DNA from: Cylindrospermum sp. NIES-4074 | GTDB taxonomy: Bacteria > Cyanobacteriota > Cyanobacteriia > Cyanobacteriales > Nostocaceae | Length of the DNA: 64,000 nt | Assembly: GCA_003994795.1 (NCBI GenBank) | Contig: AP018269.1 | Span: forward strand, 4,613,677-4,677,676 | Reading direction: 5' to 3' | Part shown: positions 42,988 to 52,417 of the stretch, in pieces | How the letters are laid out: each line of letters opens with the position of its first letter | Numbering within the stretch: position 1 is the first letter of the stretch | Made by a program: the position numbers and the translations under genes | Notes under the pieces: model-generated | Seen by the model: the letters and a program-made list of their open reading frames with translations, nothing else | The model's database searches: none | Told to the model about the DNA's origin: nothing

Positions 42988-43734
42988 CTAGCTTTCAGTG
43001 GTGGGAATTTGTTCAACGTCAGCTTCAGCTTGCAGGATTAATTTACCTACTTCTATTTTTAGTTGCTTAACTCGCAGGCTTATTCCCTTTAAATCAAAGT
43101 TATCTAAATTCAAAATTGCGCCGGTTTCATCTACTAAAGCCTGTGTTAATTCTGGGGATATTTCCTTTTCTTCCCCATACTCCACATTTTCTAGAGATAC
43201 ACTTGTCCCGTTAGAATTGATCCGAGGTGTTGCTGAAAAAGCAATTTGGTGATTTTCACCATTTTCTACTAATAAAATGCTGGCATTCAGTGCCACTTTT
43301 CCCCCACCAGGTAGATGAAAGCCTACTTGTTGGGGTGCGATCGTCATCAATTGCCCATGAAAATTTATTTTCTGTCTTTGGATTTTTGCTAGGACATATT
43401 CAGAGTTGAAGGCGCGGTTAATATCAACTTCAGTTAAAACAACCCGCGCACTGGCTGTAGTCGGTTTGGTGAGTTCAATTTTGCCAAAGGCAACACTTAG
43501 AGGATTGATGGCAACGCTATTCATTTGCATTTGCATTTGTTCCATGCGGAGGTCTTGCTGCATGACTAAACCTTCGCCTGTAATCGTGACTGCCTCTACT
43601 TCTCCCTGAATCAGTTTGAGCGGTTCGGTTTTGATATTTACATCTAAACTTTCAACTTCATCTAACCGACTAGATAACCCTATTTCTGCGGCTTTATTCA
43701 GTGCCTGCTCTCCCAGTCCAGGATTCTCTGGCAT
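42988..43734 (-). CDS. DUF2993 (LmeA-like) protein
   Basis: 248 aa, no obvious signal peptide. Residues 20-60 (LDEVESLDVNIKTEPLKLIQGEVEAVTI) and the long beta-rich body (VVLTEVDINRAFNSEYVLAKI, LPGGGKVALNASILL, ISLRVKQLKIEVGKLILQAEADVE) are characteristic of DUF2993, a lipid-binding-like family common in cyanobacteria and actinobacteria. It may bind or move lipids near the cytoplasmic membrane. It precedes the DUF2231 gene by 10 bp. Confidence 0.87.
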   Translation of the reverse strand: MPENPGLGEQALNKAAEIGLSSRLDEVESLDVNIKTEPLKLIQGEVEAVTITGEGLVMQQDLRMEQMQMQMNSVAINPLSVAFGKIELTKPTTASARVVLTEVDINRAFNSEYVLAKIQRQKINFHGQLMTIAPQQVGFHLPGGGKVALNASILLVENGENHQIAFSATPRINSNGTSVSLENVEYGEEKEISPELTQALVDETGAILNLDNFDLKGISLRVKQLKIEVGKLILQAEADVEQIPTTES

Positions 43735-43991
43735 TATTAATTAATCTCCAATTTAGCTATCCTTGAGTCAATTTAAAAGATTGTGATTTAAAATTTATCT
43801 GTCTGGCGATGGAGTGCAGAATAGTTAGTTATCTATCTCTAAGTATAAATGTAAAAGTTTCTCTAATAAAAATGGGTTTTCTACCCTGAGTAGCTGTGGT
43901 AATCGCTCAAAAGAAAGATGGATTCCACCCCATATGTGTGTCAATTTGATATTGGCAGTAGTTACGAATACTTTTTCGAGGAGAACTGAAA

Positions 43992-45047
43992 ATGGTAACA
44001 ACTTTAGATGATACTAAACGCAATGCCCTTGCCGTTAAATTGGCAAATATCAAAGCAGTCCAACAGTTGCTTATCGAAAATGAGCAACTATTTTTGAGAG
44101 AATCCACTGATAGTGAAATCTCTAACCGCTTCCAAGATATGCTTAATGATGACCAAAAAAATCTGGGCATTCTCGATACTGTAATCGTTCAGTATGGCAT
44201 CCACGCTGAACCTAAAAAAAGCATTAATCAAGTAATTGAACAGGTTCGGGGATGGATACAAAGCTCTGAATTAAGTCTGTATGAAAAGGTCTTTCAGCAT
44301 GAATTACTGAAGCATCAACAAGCAATGACTGGTGTGCTCGTTCACAAAGCGGCGCAAAAAATTGGTGCTGATGTGATGGCAGCAATTGGGCCTTTAAATA
44401 CCATTAACTTTGAGAACCGCGCTCACCAAGAGCAACTCAAAGGTATTCTGGAAGTTTTGGGTGTGCGCGAACTCACCGGACAAGATGCGGATCAAGGAAT
44501 TTGGGCAAGAGTTCAAGATGCTATGGCAGCATTTAGCGGTGTGTTAGGTAGTGCTGTTACCCAAACTAGTGACAAAAAGGATATGAATATCCAAGATGTG
44601 ATCCGCCTGGATCACAACAAGGTGAATATCCTATTTACAGAACTGCAACAAAGCAATGATCCCCAAAAGATTCAAGAATATTTTGGACAAATTTACAAGG
44701 ATCTCAGTGCCCATGCTGAAGCTGAAGAAGAAGTAGTTTATCCGCGAGTACGTGCTTTCTACGGTCAGGATAACACCCAAGAATTGTATGATGAACAAGG
44801 GGAGATGAAACGCCGGTTAGAGGAAATTAAGGCTATTAGTGCCTCTGCACCTGAGTTTAAGGATAGAGTCAGACAGTTGGCGGACATTGTTAACGATCAT
44901 GTTCGTGAAGAAGAAAGCACGCTGTTTGCTGCTATCCGCAACAACTTAAGTAGTGACCAAACTGAGGAACTAGCTACACAGTTTAAAGCTGCTAAGGGCA
45001 GAATTCAAGAGAGATTGGGAGGCGCTAAGACTGGCGCGAATGTTTAA
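43992..45047 (+). CDS. Hemerythrin-like protein
   Basis: 351 aa. The C-terminal third has hemerythrin/HHE-type ligand spacing: VIRLDHNKVNILFTEL, YKDLSAHAEAEEEVVYPRVR (H..E...), and IVNDHVREEESTLFAAI. The N-terminal 190 residues are helical and repetitive without a recognised fold (LANIKAVQQLLIENEQLFLRE, VFQHELLKHQQAMTGVLVHKA). The iron site suggests oxygen, NO or iron sensing; the role of the first half is unknown. A strong terminator follows. Confidence 0.88.
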   Translation: MVTTLDDTKRNALAVKLANIKAVQQLLIENEQLFLRESTDSEISNRFQDMLNDDQKNLGILDTVIVQYGIHAEPKKSINQVIEQVRGWIQSSELSLYEKVFQHELLKHQQAMTGVLVHKAAQKIGADVMAAIGPLNTINFENRAHQEQLKGILEVLGVRELTGQDADQGIWARVQDAMAAFSGVLGSAVTQTSDKKDMNIQDVIRLDHNKVNILFTELQQSNDPQKIQEYFGQIYKDLSAHAEAEEEVVYPRVRAFYGQDNTQELYDEQGEMKRRLEEIKAISASAPEFKDRVRQLADIVNDHVREEESTLFAAIRNNLSSDQTEELATQFKAAKGRIQERLGGAKTGANV

Positions 45048-45127
45048 TGTTAAATCTCTTAGGAAAATAAACACCTAAGATTTGACACGCTCTCCTGCTA
45101 TGCCTGATTTCGTCGTGTGATAAAAAT

Positions 45128-45162
45128 AGGCGATCGCTTGTATCTGAAGAATGCGATCGCCT
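45128..45162 (+). terminator. Terminator after the hemerythrin gene
   Basis: AGGCGATCGC and GCGATCGCCT form a 10-bp stem with a 15-base loop, followed by TTTTTCTTA. Each arm contains a HIP1-type octamer. Confidence 0.9.
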
Positions 45163-45179
45163 TTTTCTTAAGTCTGCGT

Positions 45180-45494
45180 TTATTTACCTGCCAACATCCG
45201 GCTGACTTGGGCTGACTGCAACGGTTTTCGTTCTATATTCTGGAAACACTCAACTTTATGTAGGTAAGTATATGCCGTTTTAAAGTTACTTAAATTCAGT
45301 AAAACAATATCTTCATATACTGAGTCTTGGGGAACCTTCACCTCTAAAATTATTTCTTCTAGTTTATTTTGGGTAATGGCAAGTTCCAGATATTTCAGAA
45401 ATAATTCTCGCTTTTTGGAACGCACACTAAGCAAGTACCAATTATTACTAACAGGCGATGGGGCTGATTGTTCTATAGGTTCTACGGGCGGCAT
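45180..45494 (-). CDS. Small NusG-N-like protein
   Basis: 104 aa. The central part YLLSVRSKKRELFLKYLELAI and LEEIILEVKVPQDSVYEDIVLLNLSNFKTAYTYLHKV follows the NGN-domain pattern (N-terminal domain of NusG): W-Y-x-L-x-V-R-S-x-x, then VP....E.......L....Y..L. The protein lacks the KOW part, so it may be a NusG paralog interacting with RNA polymerase. The start has a Pro/Ser-rich lead (MPPVEPIEQSAPSPVSNNW). This family is typical of cyanobacteria. Confidence 0.65.
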   Translation of the reverse strand: MPPVEPIEQSAPSPVSNNWYLLSVRSKKRELFLKYLELAITQNKLEEIILEVKVPQDSVYEDIVLLNLSNFKTAYTYLHKVECFQNIERKPLQSAQVSRMLAGK

Positions 45495-45576
45495 AATTCA
45501 CAGTATTATAGGAGGTGGAGGTTCTGACAAACCCAAGAGTTTCTAAAATTTCTTTGAGATTGCCAAATAAAGTATC

Positions 45577-45777
45577 TCATCTCAACCATTCTGGAAAATA
45601 ATTACCATTATTTTCTCTGGCTAAAATTCTGACTTGTATATGTTGGCGGTCAAAGTCAAAACTCAGTTGATGAATAGCAGCTAAGAATGACTTTTTGGGT
45701 TTGCTTTTATTCAAAATAGTATAGCAGTAATTCTCTAGGAGTTTTAAACCGCCTTCTGGTGCGTCGGTTGCCACCAA
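45577..45777 (-). CDS. Doubtful small protein
   Basis: 66 codons from a GTG. It contains ENYCYTILNKSKPKKSFLAAIHQLSFDFDRQHIQVRILARENNGNYFPEWLR, of which no part is recognised. The GTG lies in repeat-like DNA (CTCGTAGAGAAGATGCC just upstream), so a protein is possible but not secure. It could be a remnant of a longer gene interrupted by the repeat. Confidence 0.35.
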   Translation of the reverse strand: MVATDAPEGGLKLLENYCYTILNKSKPKKSFLAAIHQLSFDFDRQHIQVRILARENNGNYFPEWLR

Positions 45778-45850
45778 CGTGCAGCATCTCGTAGAGAAGA
45801 TGCCAATAAATGAAGAGTTTTGCGTAAGTCCTAAATTAATTAACTGATAT

Positions 45851-46005
45851 CTTGCACTAGTCCCAATACCGCCTCAGAATGAATTCTGAGGAACCCATAG
45901 CCAAAGTCGTCTCAAGACGACTGAGAAAGAGTTTCAGTCCACTTTAGTGTAGTTTGCCTATAAGAGCAGGGAGTTAACTTCCAAGGGGGGTTAGGTGCTT
46001 TTACA
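45851..46005. repeat. Dispersed multi-hairpin repeat, copy 2
   Basis: Contains ATATCTTGCACTAGTCCCAAT, GCCTCAGAATGAATTCTGAGG, AGTCGTCTCAAGACGACTGAG and the ends GAGTTAACTTCC and GGGGTTAGGTGC, in the same order as the copy at 12971-13113. A truncated AGGACTTACGCA end (reverse complement at 45824-45835) sits just before it. Together they occupy the upstream region of the 5-oxoprolinase gene. Confidence 0.8.
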
Positions 46006-46116
46006 CCCCTTCTTCAGTCAACAGACGACCTGAGAGAACATCAGGTAGAATATATACTGGCGATCGCGCGGCGTGCGGTTAGAGATCTGCCCACCAATCC
46101 CTAAAGGACTGCAAAG

Positions 46117-49100
46117 ATGGCAATTTTAACAGAGGTGCAATCTGCAATGAGTTGGGAATTTTGGATTGACCGGGGGGGGACATTCACTGATATTGTGGGT
46201 AAACGCCCTGATGGGCAATTAGTAATTCATAAGCTGCTGTCAGAAAATCCCGATCGCTACACCGATGCAGCAGTCCAAGGAATTCGGGAGCTTTTGGGGA
46301 TTTCTGCTCATGCACCGATTCCTGCTGATCAAATTGCCGTGGTCAAAATGGGAACCACAGTGGCAACAAATGCCTTGTTGGAAAGAAAAGGCGATCGCAC
46401 AATTCTCGTCATCACTAAAGGCTTTGGGGATGCGCTACGCATCGGTTATCAAAACCGTCCTGATATTTTCGCCCGTCAAATTATCTTACCAGAAATGCTC
46501 TATGAGCGGGTAATTGAGGTAGAAGAACGTTACAGCGCCCAAGGTGAAGAATTAATCCCTCTCAATCTAGATGCGGTTCGTCCCCAATTACAAGCAGCAT
46601 TTGCTGATGGGATTCGTTCCTGTGCGATTATTTTCATGCACGGATACCGCTACACCACCCATGAAACCGAAATCGCCAACCTAGCAAAGAATATTGGCTT
46701 TACTCAAGTTTCCGTATCTCACAAAGTTAGCCCCTTGATGAAATTAGTGAGTCGGGGCGATACTACTGTTGTTGATGCTTATTTATCCCCAATTCTCCGG
46801 CGATATGTGGATCAGGTGGCGAGTCAGTTGGGAAATAACGTTTCCCTACAGTTTATGCAGTCCAACGGGGGACTAGCTGACGCCCAAAACTTTCAAGGTA
46901 AGGATAGTATCTTATCCGGCCCCGCTGGTGGGATTGTCGGGGCGGTACAAACCAGTCTGATGGCGGGATTTGAGAAAATTATCAGCTTTGATATGGGCGG
47001 TACTTCTACGGATGTGGCTCATTATAATGGTGAATATGAACGCACCTTAGAAACAGAAGTGGCGGGGGTACGTCTGCGAACGCCGATGATGGCGATTCAC
47101 ACTGTAGCGGCGGGTGGCGGTTCGATTGTGCAATTTGATGGTTCTCGGTATCGGGTGGGGCCAGAGTCTGCGGGGGCGAATCCTGGCCCTGCTGCTTACT
47201 CTAAAGGGGGGCCGCTGACGGTGACTGATTGCAATGTGATGGTGGGTAAGTTGCAACCGGCGTTTTTTCCCCAAGTGTTTGGCCCCAATGCTGATTTACC
47301 TTTAGATGCAGAGGTGGTAAGGCGGAAGTTTGCAGAATTGGCGGCGGAAATTGGGGAAAATCGCACACCGGAAGAAGTCGCGGCAGGTTTTTTGGCGATC
47401 GCAGTTGATAAAATGGCAAATGCGATTAAAAAGATATCTCTCCAGCGTGGTTATGATGTCTCTGAATATACTTTGTGCTGTTTTGGCGGTGCTGGTGGGC
47501 AACACGCTTGTTTAATTGCTGATGCTTTGGGGATGAAGCAGGTGTTTATTCATCCTTATGCTGGAGTTTTATCCGCCTATGGTATGGGTTTGGCGGATGT
47601 ACGGGTGTTGCGAGAACGGGCGGTAGAGTCGGTTTTGAGTGCGGGGTTGGATTTGGCGAGGGTTTTGGCGGTGTTGGTGAGGGAGGGGAAAGAGGAATTG
47701 AACCGCCAAGAGGGCAAGGAGGAAGTTTATCGGAAGGTGCATTTAAGATATGAGGGGACGGATGCGCCGTTAGTTGTGGATTTTAGCGATGTGGGGGCGA
47801 TGCAAAGTCAGTTTGAAGGGTTGCATCGTCAGCGTTACGGGTTTGTGGCGTCTGAGAAGCGGTTGATTGTGGAGGCGGTTTCTGTTGAGGTGGTGGTGAA
47901 GCATGATGCGCCTGTGGAAGCTGTAGTTTCACGTAGAGATGATAGTGAGCCTGTAGCTATTGCTACGGTGCAGATATATACGGCTGGGGAATGGCAGACT
48001 ACACCAGTTTATCAGCGGGAAGATTTGCAACCAGGCGATCGCCTTTTTGGCCCCGCAATTATTGTAGAAGCAACGGGTACAAATGTCATTGAACCGAATT
48101 GGCAGGTGGAGTTAACCCCACTTCATCACCTGATTTTAAAGCGTGTTGCAGTTGTACAGACTAAAACCTTAAATTCCACATCTCAAACCTCAAACCGCCC
48201 TGATCCTGTGATGTTGGAGATATTCAACAACTTGTTTCGTGCGATCGCAGAACAAATGGGTATCACCTTACAAAATACCAGTTCTTCGGTAAATATCAAA
48301 GAAAGGCTAGATTTTTCCTGTGCAATTTTCGATAGTTCTGGACAATTAGTCGCAAATGCGCCCCATATTCCTGTACATTTGGGTTCCATGAGTGAAAGTG
48401 TCCAAGCATTAATTACCGCTTATGGTGACACCATCAAACCCGGTGATGTCTTCGCTTCCAATAATCCCTACAACGGCGGTACTCATTTACCAGATATAAC
48501 CGTCATCACTCCCATCTTTCTTTCCCCCCTTTCTAAGGCGGGACAAAGGGGGGATCTTCCTCTATTCTACGTCGCCTCACGAGGACACCATGCAGACATC
48601 GGCGGAATTACTCCCGGTTCAATGCCACCTAATAGTAAAAGTGTAGCGGAAGAAGGCATTTTATTAGATAACTTTCAGCTAGTTGCTGCTGGAAACTTTC
48701 GCGAACAGGAATTAGTGAAATTGCTGCAAAGTCCACCTTACCCAGCCAGAAACCTCACTCAAAATATTGCTGATTTAAAAGCGCAAATCGCCGCCAATGA
48801 ACGTGGTGTCCAAGAACTCCATAAAATGGTGGAACACTACAGTTTAGAAACTGTACAAGCTTATATGGGTTTTGTCCAAGATAATGCCGAAGAATCGGTC
48901 AGGCGGATAATTGAAGTTTTAAAAGATGGAAGTTTTACTTATACCTTAGATGATGGTAGCATCATTCAGGTAAAAATTACCATTAACCGAGAAAACCGCA
49001 GCGCTAAAATTGATTTCACTGGCACTTCACCCCAACAGCTAGATAGTAATTTTAACGCCCCATCAGCAGTATGTAAAGCCGCAGTTTTGTATGTTTTCCG

Positions 49101-49761
49101 CACTTTGGTAAATGATGACATTCCCTTAAATGCTGGGTGTATGAAACCTTTGGAAATTATCATCCCATTTGGTTGTATGTTAAATCCCAGTTATCCCGCT
49201 GCTGTGGTAGCTGGAAATGTGGAAACTTCCCAAGCAATTACTGATACTTTATATGGTGCGCTGGGTGTATTAGCAGCTTCTCAAGGGACGATGAATAATT
49301 TCACTTTTGGAAATGAACGCTATCAATATTATGAAACCATTTGTGGGGGTTCCGGTGCAGGTGCAGATTTTGATGGGACAGATGCAGTTCACACTCACAT
49401 GACAAATTCCCGGTTAACAGATCCCGAAGTTTTAGAATGGCGTTTCCCTGTGATTTTAGAAAATTTTGGAATTCGTGCAAATAGCGGTGGTAAAGGAAAA
49501 CATCACGGAGGAAATGGTGTAATTCGTCGCTTACGGTTTTTAGAAAAAATGACAGCAGGAATTTTAGCAAATCATCGTGTAATTGCACCTTTTGGTTTAT
49601 ACGGTGGGGGCTCGGCTAAAGTTGGGAAAAACTATGTTGAGAGGAGTGATAAAACTGTTGAGGAATTAGGAAGTAAAGCAGTTGTAGAAATGAATGCAGG
49701 AGATATGTTTGTAATTGAAACTCCCGGTGGTGGGGGTTATGGAGAGATAGATAAATTATAG
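46117..49761 (+). CDS. 5-oxoprolinase (hydantoinase A/B-type fusion)
   Basis: 1214 aa. The N-terminal HyuA-like half begins [14 protein letters not shown] and has [25 protein letters not shown] and [16 protein letters not shown]. The HyuB-like half begins near residue 690 ([16 protein letters not shown]) and has [35 protein letters not shown] and a C-terminal GGGGYG. This fusion hydrolyses 5-oxoproline to glutamate with ATP. The ATG used is at 46117; MSWEFW ten codons later is an alternative. A short repeat-derived insert interrupts the HyuB half (see 48521). Length is close to that of the family. Confidence 0.95.
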   Translation: MAILTEVQSAMSWEFWIDRGGTFTDIVGKRPDGQLVIHKLLSENPDRYTDAAVQGIRELLGISAHAPIPADQIAVVKMGTTVATNALLERKGDRTILVITKGFGDALRIGYQNRPDIFARQIILPEMLYERVIEVEERYSAQGEELIPLNLDAVRPQLQAAFADGIRSCAIIFMHGYRYTTHETEIANLAKNIGFTQVSVSHKVSPLMKLVSRGDTTVVDAYLSPILRRYVDQVASQLGNNVSLQFMQSNGGLADAQNFQGKDSILSGPAGGIVGAVQTSLMAGFEKIISFDMGGTSTDVAHYNGEYERTLETEVAGVRLRTPMMAIHTVAAGGGSIVQFDGSRYRVGPESAGANPGPAAYSKGGPLTVTDCNVMVGKLQPAFFPQVFGPNADLPLDAEVVRRKFAELAAEIGENRTPEEVAAGFLAIAVDKMANAIKKISLQRGYDVSEYTLCCFGGAGGQHACLIADALGMKQVFIHPYAGVLSAYGMGLADVRVLRERAVESVLSAGLDLARVLAVLVREGKEELNRQEGKEEVYRKVHLRYEGTDAPLVVDFSDVGAMQSQFEGLHRQRYGFVASEKRLIVEAVSVEVVVKHDAPVEAVVSRRDDSEPVAIATVQIYTAGEWQTTPVYQREDLQPGDRLFGPAIIVEATGTNVIEPNWQVELTPLHHLILKRVAVVQTKTLNSTSQTSNRPDPVMLEIFNNLFRAIAEQMGITLQNTSSSVNIKERLDFSCAIFDSSGQLVANAPHIPVHLGSMSESVQALITAYGDTIKPGDVFASNNPYNGGTHLPDITVITPIFLSPLSKAGQRGDLPLFYVASRGHHADIGGITPGSMPPNSKSVAEEGILLDNFQLVAAGNFREQELVKLLQSPPYPARNLTQNIADLKAQIAANERGVQELHKMVEHYSLETVQAYMGFVQDNAEESVRRIIEVLKDGSFTYTLDDGSIIQVKITINRENRSAKIDFTGTSPQQLDSNFNAPSAVCKAAVLYVFRTLVNDDIPLNAGCMKPLEIIIPFGCMLNPSYPAAVVAGNVETSQAITDTLYGALGVLAASQGTMNNFTFGNERYQYYETICGGSGAGADFDGTDAVHTHMTNSRLTDPEVLEWRFPVILENFGIRANSGGKGKHHGGNGVIRRLRFLEKMTAGILANHRVIAPFGLYGGGSAKVGKNYVERSDKTVEELGSKAVVEMNAGDMFVIETPGGGGYGEIDKL
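48521..48563. repeat. Short palindromic repeat inserted in frame in the 5-oxoprolinase gene
   Basis: TTTCCCCCCTTTCTAAGGCG and GGACAAAGGGGGGATCTTCC are the arms of a palindrome of the CCCCCCTT/AAGGGGGGATC type found at 42080, 50050 and 56620. Inside the gene it encodes [14 protein letters not shown] between ITPIF and [12 protein letters not shown], a place where related proteins have a short loop. Confidence 0.7.
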
Positions 49762-49766
49762 CAAAG

Positions 49767-49852
49767 GTAGGTTGGGTTGAGGAACATTCGCGTAGCGTGC
49801 CGGAGGCATAACCCAACACAACCTTGTTGAAAGTTGGGTTTCACTTCGTACC
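49767..49852. repeat. Dispersed palindromic repeat GTAGGTTGGGTT, copy 3 (mosaic)
   Basis: Begins GTAGGTTGGGTTGAGGAAC and ends GTTGGGTTTCACTTCGTAC. A short TCGCGTAGCGTGCCGGAGGC repeat (also found near 13475) has been inserted in its middle. Confidence 0.6.
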
Positions 49853-49860
49853 CTTGACTA

Positions 49861-49985
49861 AGGGATTTCCAAGAAATAAATCACCCAATCTTGTGGAATG
49901 GGCATCCTGCCCGTTCCATATTCCGGGCGGGCTAGAAGCCCACCCCACAAGAAAATTTGGGATGTTTTATTATTTGGAAGTCCCT
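49861..49985. mobile_element. MITE-like element of the AGGGA(A/C)(C/T)TCC family, complete
   Basis: Left end AGGGATTTCCAAGAAATAAA, right end TTATTTGGAAGTCCCT; both arms also share ATCTTGTGG/CCACAAGA. The interior is GGGCATCCTGCCCGTTCC and GGGCGGGCTAGAAGCCC. Confidence 0.8.
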
Positions 49986-50014
49986 AATTTTTAAAACTTT
50001 CCAAACACCCCCTA

Positions 50015-50175
50015 AGAGGATGTCTGAGAAGTATCAAAATTGATCGAGATCCCCCCTTACCCCCCCTTAAAAAGGGGGGGATATTTTCTTAAAGTCCCCC
50101 TTAAAAAGGGGGATTTAGGGGGATCTGCTGGTGATTAATACATCACCAAAAACTTTCCAAACATCCTCTAAAATA
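50015..50175. repeat. CCCCCCTT/AAGGGGGG repeat cluster flanked by direct repeats
   Basis: AACTTTCCAAACACCCCCTAA (about 49996) and AACTTTCCAAACATCCTCTAA (about 50152) are direct repeats around two palindromes of the GAGATCCCCCC/GGGGGGAT type. AAACATCCTCTGA also occurs near 56548. No coding sequence. Confidence 0.6.
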
Positions 50176-50210
50176 ACTTTGGGTTTTACGCCAAATGAAA
50201 GAATAAAAAT

Positions 50211-50831
50211 TTATGGTTTAAAAGAACCACGAAATGAGTAGTCAGCACGGGAACCAAAAACCTGTAAATTCCATGTTTTAAAGTTCTCTGCTGAAGTGCA
50301 ATTATTTCCTCTTCCTTGTAATACCAACCGAAATTTTGTATCAGAAGTCATCCCTTTAGTGAAAATCCCATTTCCTAAAACTTTTCCTTCTAAACGCAAT
50401 TCTTTATAGAGTAATGGCCCACCACCTCCACCTTGTTTATTATCATATAAATCAGTTTTGAAAGAAACTGCATTAGCAGGAATAGTCAAAGTTAAAGTTC
50501 CGGTTTTTCCTTGTTCATCTTTAAACTGTAAATTCCAGCGACGTTGATTTTTGACTAGTGAAAAAGTATAATTGGCTGAGTTTGAAGATATCCCCACATT
50601 CTCATCTCGTTGAGTTTGGTTAATTTTGGCAATTGGAGAAAACTGTAAACGATTGATTTCATTAAATTCATAATCACTAATTTTTTGAGAACTTTCTGAC
50701 CATGTACCTGCATTTGCACAACACGCACAGGCATATACTTTCGCAGGAAACATGAGCAACATTGCTAGAGAGGTGAATATAAAGTAAGAATTTAGTTTTG
50801 ATAGTGAATAGTTTGCTGTTGTATTCATCAT
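50211..50831 (-). CDS. Secreted protein of unknown function with CACCANAG motif
   Basis: 206 aa from the ATG at 50831 (MMNTTANYSLSKL), with GGAG 7-10 bp upstream. The frame extends 46 codons further but those have no signal-sequence logic. A hydrophobic stretch (SYFIFTSLAMLLMFPAKVYA) with A-x-A-like end gives a signal peptide, then CACCANAGTW at the mature N-terminus. The body is beta-rich with RRWNLQFKDEQGKTGTLTLTIP and FRLVLQGRGNNCTSAENFKTWNLQVFGSRADYSFRG. I do not recognise the family. The two-Cys CACC start could bind metal or form a disulfide. Confidence 0.65.
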   Translation of the reverse strand: MMNTTANYSLSKLNSYFIFTSLAMLLMFPAKVYACACCANAGTWSESSQKISDYEFNEINRLQFSPIAKINQTQRDENVGISSNSANYTFSLVKNQRRWNLQFKDEQGKTGTLTLTIPANAVSFKTDLYDNKQGGGGGPLLYKELRLEGKVLGNGIFTKGMTSDTKFRLVLQGRGNNCTSAENFKTWNLQVFGSRADYSFRGSFKP

Positions 50832-51034
50832 TAGTATCTCCAATATGTTTGTTAAATATAATTGTATGCTTATGGAAATAGCATTCACAGCCATTTTTAT
50901 ATAAATTGGCTTGTCGAAATACATGAAAACTGCTGTTAAAGTGCAACAGCACCCGCATATCGATCGCATATAATATAGATACCACTAAGAAAAGCTTTGC
51001 GTTTTTGCGTGAGATAAAATTAGATAGGTAAGTT

Positions 51035-51352
51035 ATGGCACAAGCAAAGTCAGTGCGCCGTTATGGTCAAGGTAGAATCTTTCCAGAATTCACAATACCA
51101 CCGGAAGAGTTAGCTAGAAGGGAAGCTGAAAAAAAAGCTCATTTACAGCGCTATCGAGAGATTTTTGATAGGGTAAGTCCTCAATTGATAGAGGAACATT
51201 ACAATTGGTTTTTTATTATCGAACCAAACAGCGGCGACTATTTTATTGATCCAGATCAGGAAGCTGCTGTAAAAAAAGCTCGTCAAAAGTACCCCAGTGG
51301 TATGATTGGTATTATGCGTTTAAATGAAACAGGAACTTGCGGAAGAATATGA
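51035..51352 (+). CDS. Small protein of unknown function, upstream of an aspartyl-protease-like gene
   Basis: 105 aa, basic at the N-terminus (MAQAKSVRRYGQGRIFPEF). IPPEELARREAEKKAHLQRYREIFDRV is helical; then WFFIIEPNSGDYFIDPDQEAAVKKARQKYPSGMIGIMRLNETG. I do not recognise a family. The stop codon lies 16 bp inside the following gene, so the two genes overlap and are probably translated together. Such a small helper/retropepsin-like pair is seen repeatedly in cyanobacteria as far as I recall. Confidence 0.7.
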   Translation: MAQAKSVRRYGQGRIFPEFTIPPEELARREAEKKAHLQRYREIFDRVSPQLIEEHYNWFFIIEPNSGDYFIDPDQEAAVKKARQKYPSGMIGIMRLNETGTCGRI

Positions 51353-51717
51353 TTGTTGGCAAGTTCGGTGAGATTGGGGAGTTAATTTTTGAAATTGATT
51401 TAATTACTGCTGATGGAGAAAGTTTTCCTCTTGAAGCTTTATTAGATACTGGTTTTACCACAGGTTGGTTAGCACTTGATATCCAAGATGTTCAAACTTT
51501 AGGTTGGCCTAAGATTGACAGTGAAATTATTATGCAGATGGTGAGGGGTGAAGATGTATTTGACTTATATGAAGGAAAAGTTGTACTCGATGGACAGGAG
51601 TACATAATTCCTGTTTTAGCTGGTGCAGGTATTCGTGAACCTTTATTGGGTTTGCAATGGTTAACAATATTACCCCTATCTGTAAATTTTTCAGCCGAAA
51701 TATTGACTTTGGGGTGA
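51337..51717 (+). CDS. Retropepsin-like aspartyl-protease-fold protein
   Basis: 126 aa. The active-site motif of clan AA proteases, DTGFTTGWLAL (D-T-G), is near residue 36, preceded by FPLEALL, and followed by LYEGKVVLDGQEYIIPVLAG. A second hydrophobic strand plus LLGLQWLTILPLSV resembles the L-G-x-x-W-L ending of bacterial retropepsin-like families. A homodimer would be needed for activity. The substrate is unknown. It starts 16 bp before the end of the upstream gene. Confidence 0.75.
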   Translation: MRKNMIVGKFGEIGELIFEIDLITADGESFPLEALLDTGFTTGWLALDIQDVQTLGWPKIDSEIIMQMVRGEDVFDLYEGKVVLDGQEYIIPVLAGAGIREPLLGLQWLTILPLSVNFSAEILTLG

Positions 51718-52039
51718 AAATAAAAGTATTTTTTTAACTAACCGCATCGTTTTCAAGTCCGAGAGGATTTACAATTCTTCCCTCTAAATACTCATAACAC
51801 CCATTAGCACGTTCAGAAACTTTGGTAAAAAAAAGCCCATATCACAGACGTTAGTCGTGATATGAGCTTAAACCACAAAAAAGACTTAGAGTGTTCCAAC
51901 TTCAAAAGTATCCCAAATATTTTGTAGAACAGGCGTCTCGCCTGTTTGGGGGCAGGTGAGACTTGTACTGAGCTTGTCGAAGTGCGCCCGCCCTACGGGA
52001 TGATTTATGAAAGTGGATTACTCTTAAAAGATGCAAATA
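51718..52039. other. Gap with a hairpin and a repeat
   Basis: AAGCCCATATCAC and GTGATATGAGCTT (about 51832-51867) form a hairpin with an 11-base loop. From about 51920 comes a repeat (AGGCGTCTCGCCTGTTT, TACTGAGCTTGTCG) related to the element at 16555-16694. No gene seen. Confidence 0.5.
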
Positions 52040-52417
52040 TCAACCAAACCAGTTAGCAGGTTCACAAACTGGTTGCACGATTTCTTGCAGCTGGTTGCTC
52101 ATCAAATCAGACTTTTCTTGGATGATGGAGCAAATACCTTGGTGAATCAAACTTTGTAGGTGCAATTCTTGCTCAAAAGGATTGCGGGGTAACTTGTAGT
52201 TAAGCAAGCTAACTTTTTCTGTTTCAGGTGAAGAAACTTGCTCCTCAGAAATACCCGTGTCAAAGCAAGGAATACGATTAAGGACAAAGTTAATTAACTC
52301 TTGACGTAAGTCAGGACTTGCAAAAGCTTGTTGATAAGGGTGATATGGATATGTATCCAAAGCACTTTCAATTTGGCTGATGACTGATTCGTGTGTTAAA
52401 TCGACTACCGTTTTCAT
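52040..52417 (-). CDS. Conserved cyanobacterial protein of unknown function, weakly ComFB-like
   Basis: 125 aa, soluble. YPYHPYQQAFASPDLRQELINFVLNRIPCFDT recalls the ComFB core (a short helix followed by LN.(L/I)P), and a second helical part is HLQSLIHQGICSIIQEKSDLMSNQLQEIV. The match is not strong enough to name it. No signal peptide. It stands alone between repeat-rich gaps. Confidence 0.55.
   Translation of the reverse strand: MKTVVDLTHESVISQIESALDTYPYHPYQQAFASPDLRQELINFVLNRIPCFDTGISEEQVSSPETEKVSLLNYKLPRNPFEQELHLQSLIHQGICSIIQEKSDLMSNQLQEIVQPVCEPANWFG

Noticed and set aside
50832-50969. 46-residue N-terminal extension of the CACCANAG secreted protein
   Set aside because: A start at 50831 has a ribosome-binding site (GGAG) and places the signal peptide at the N-terminus.
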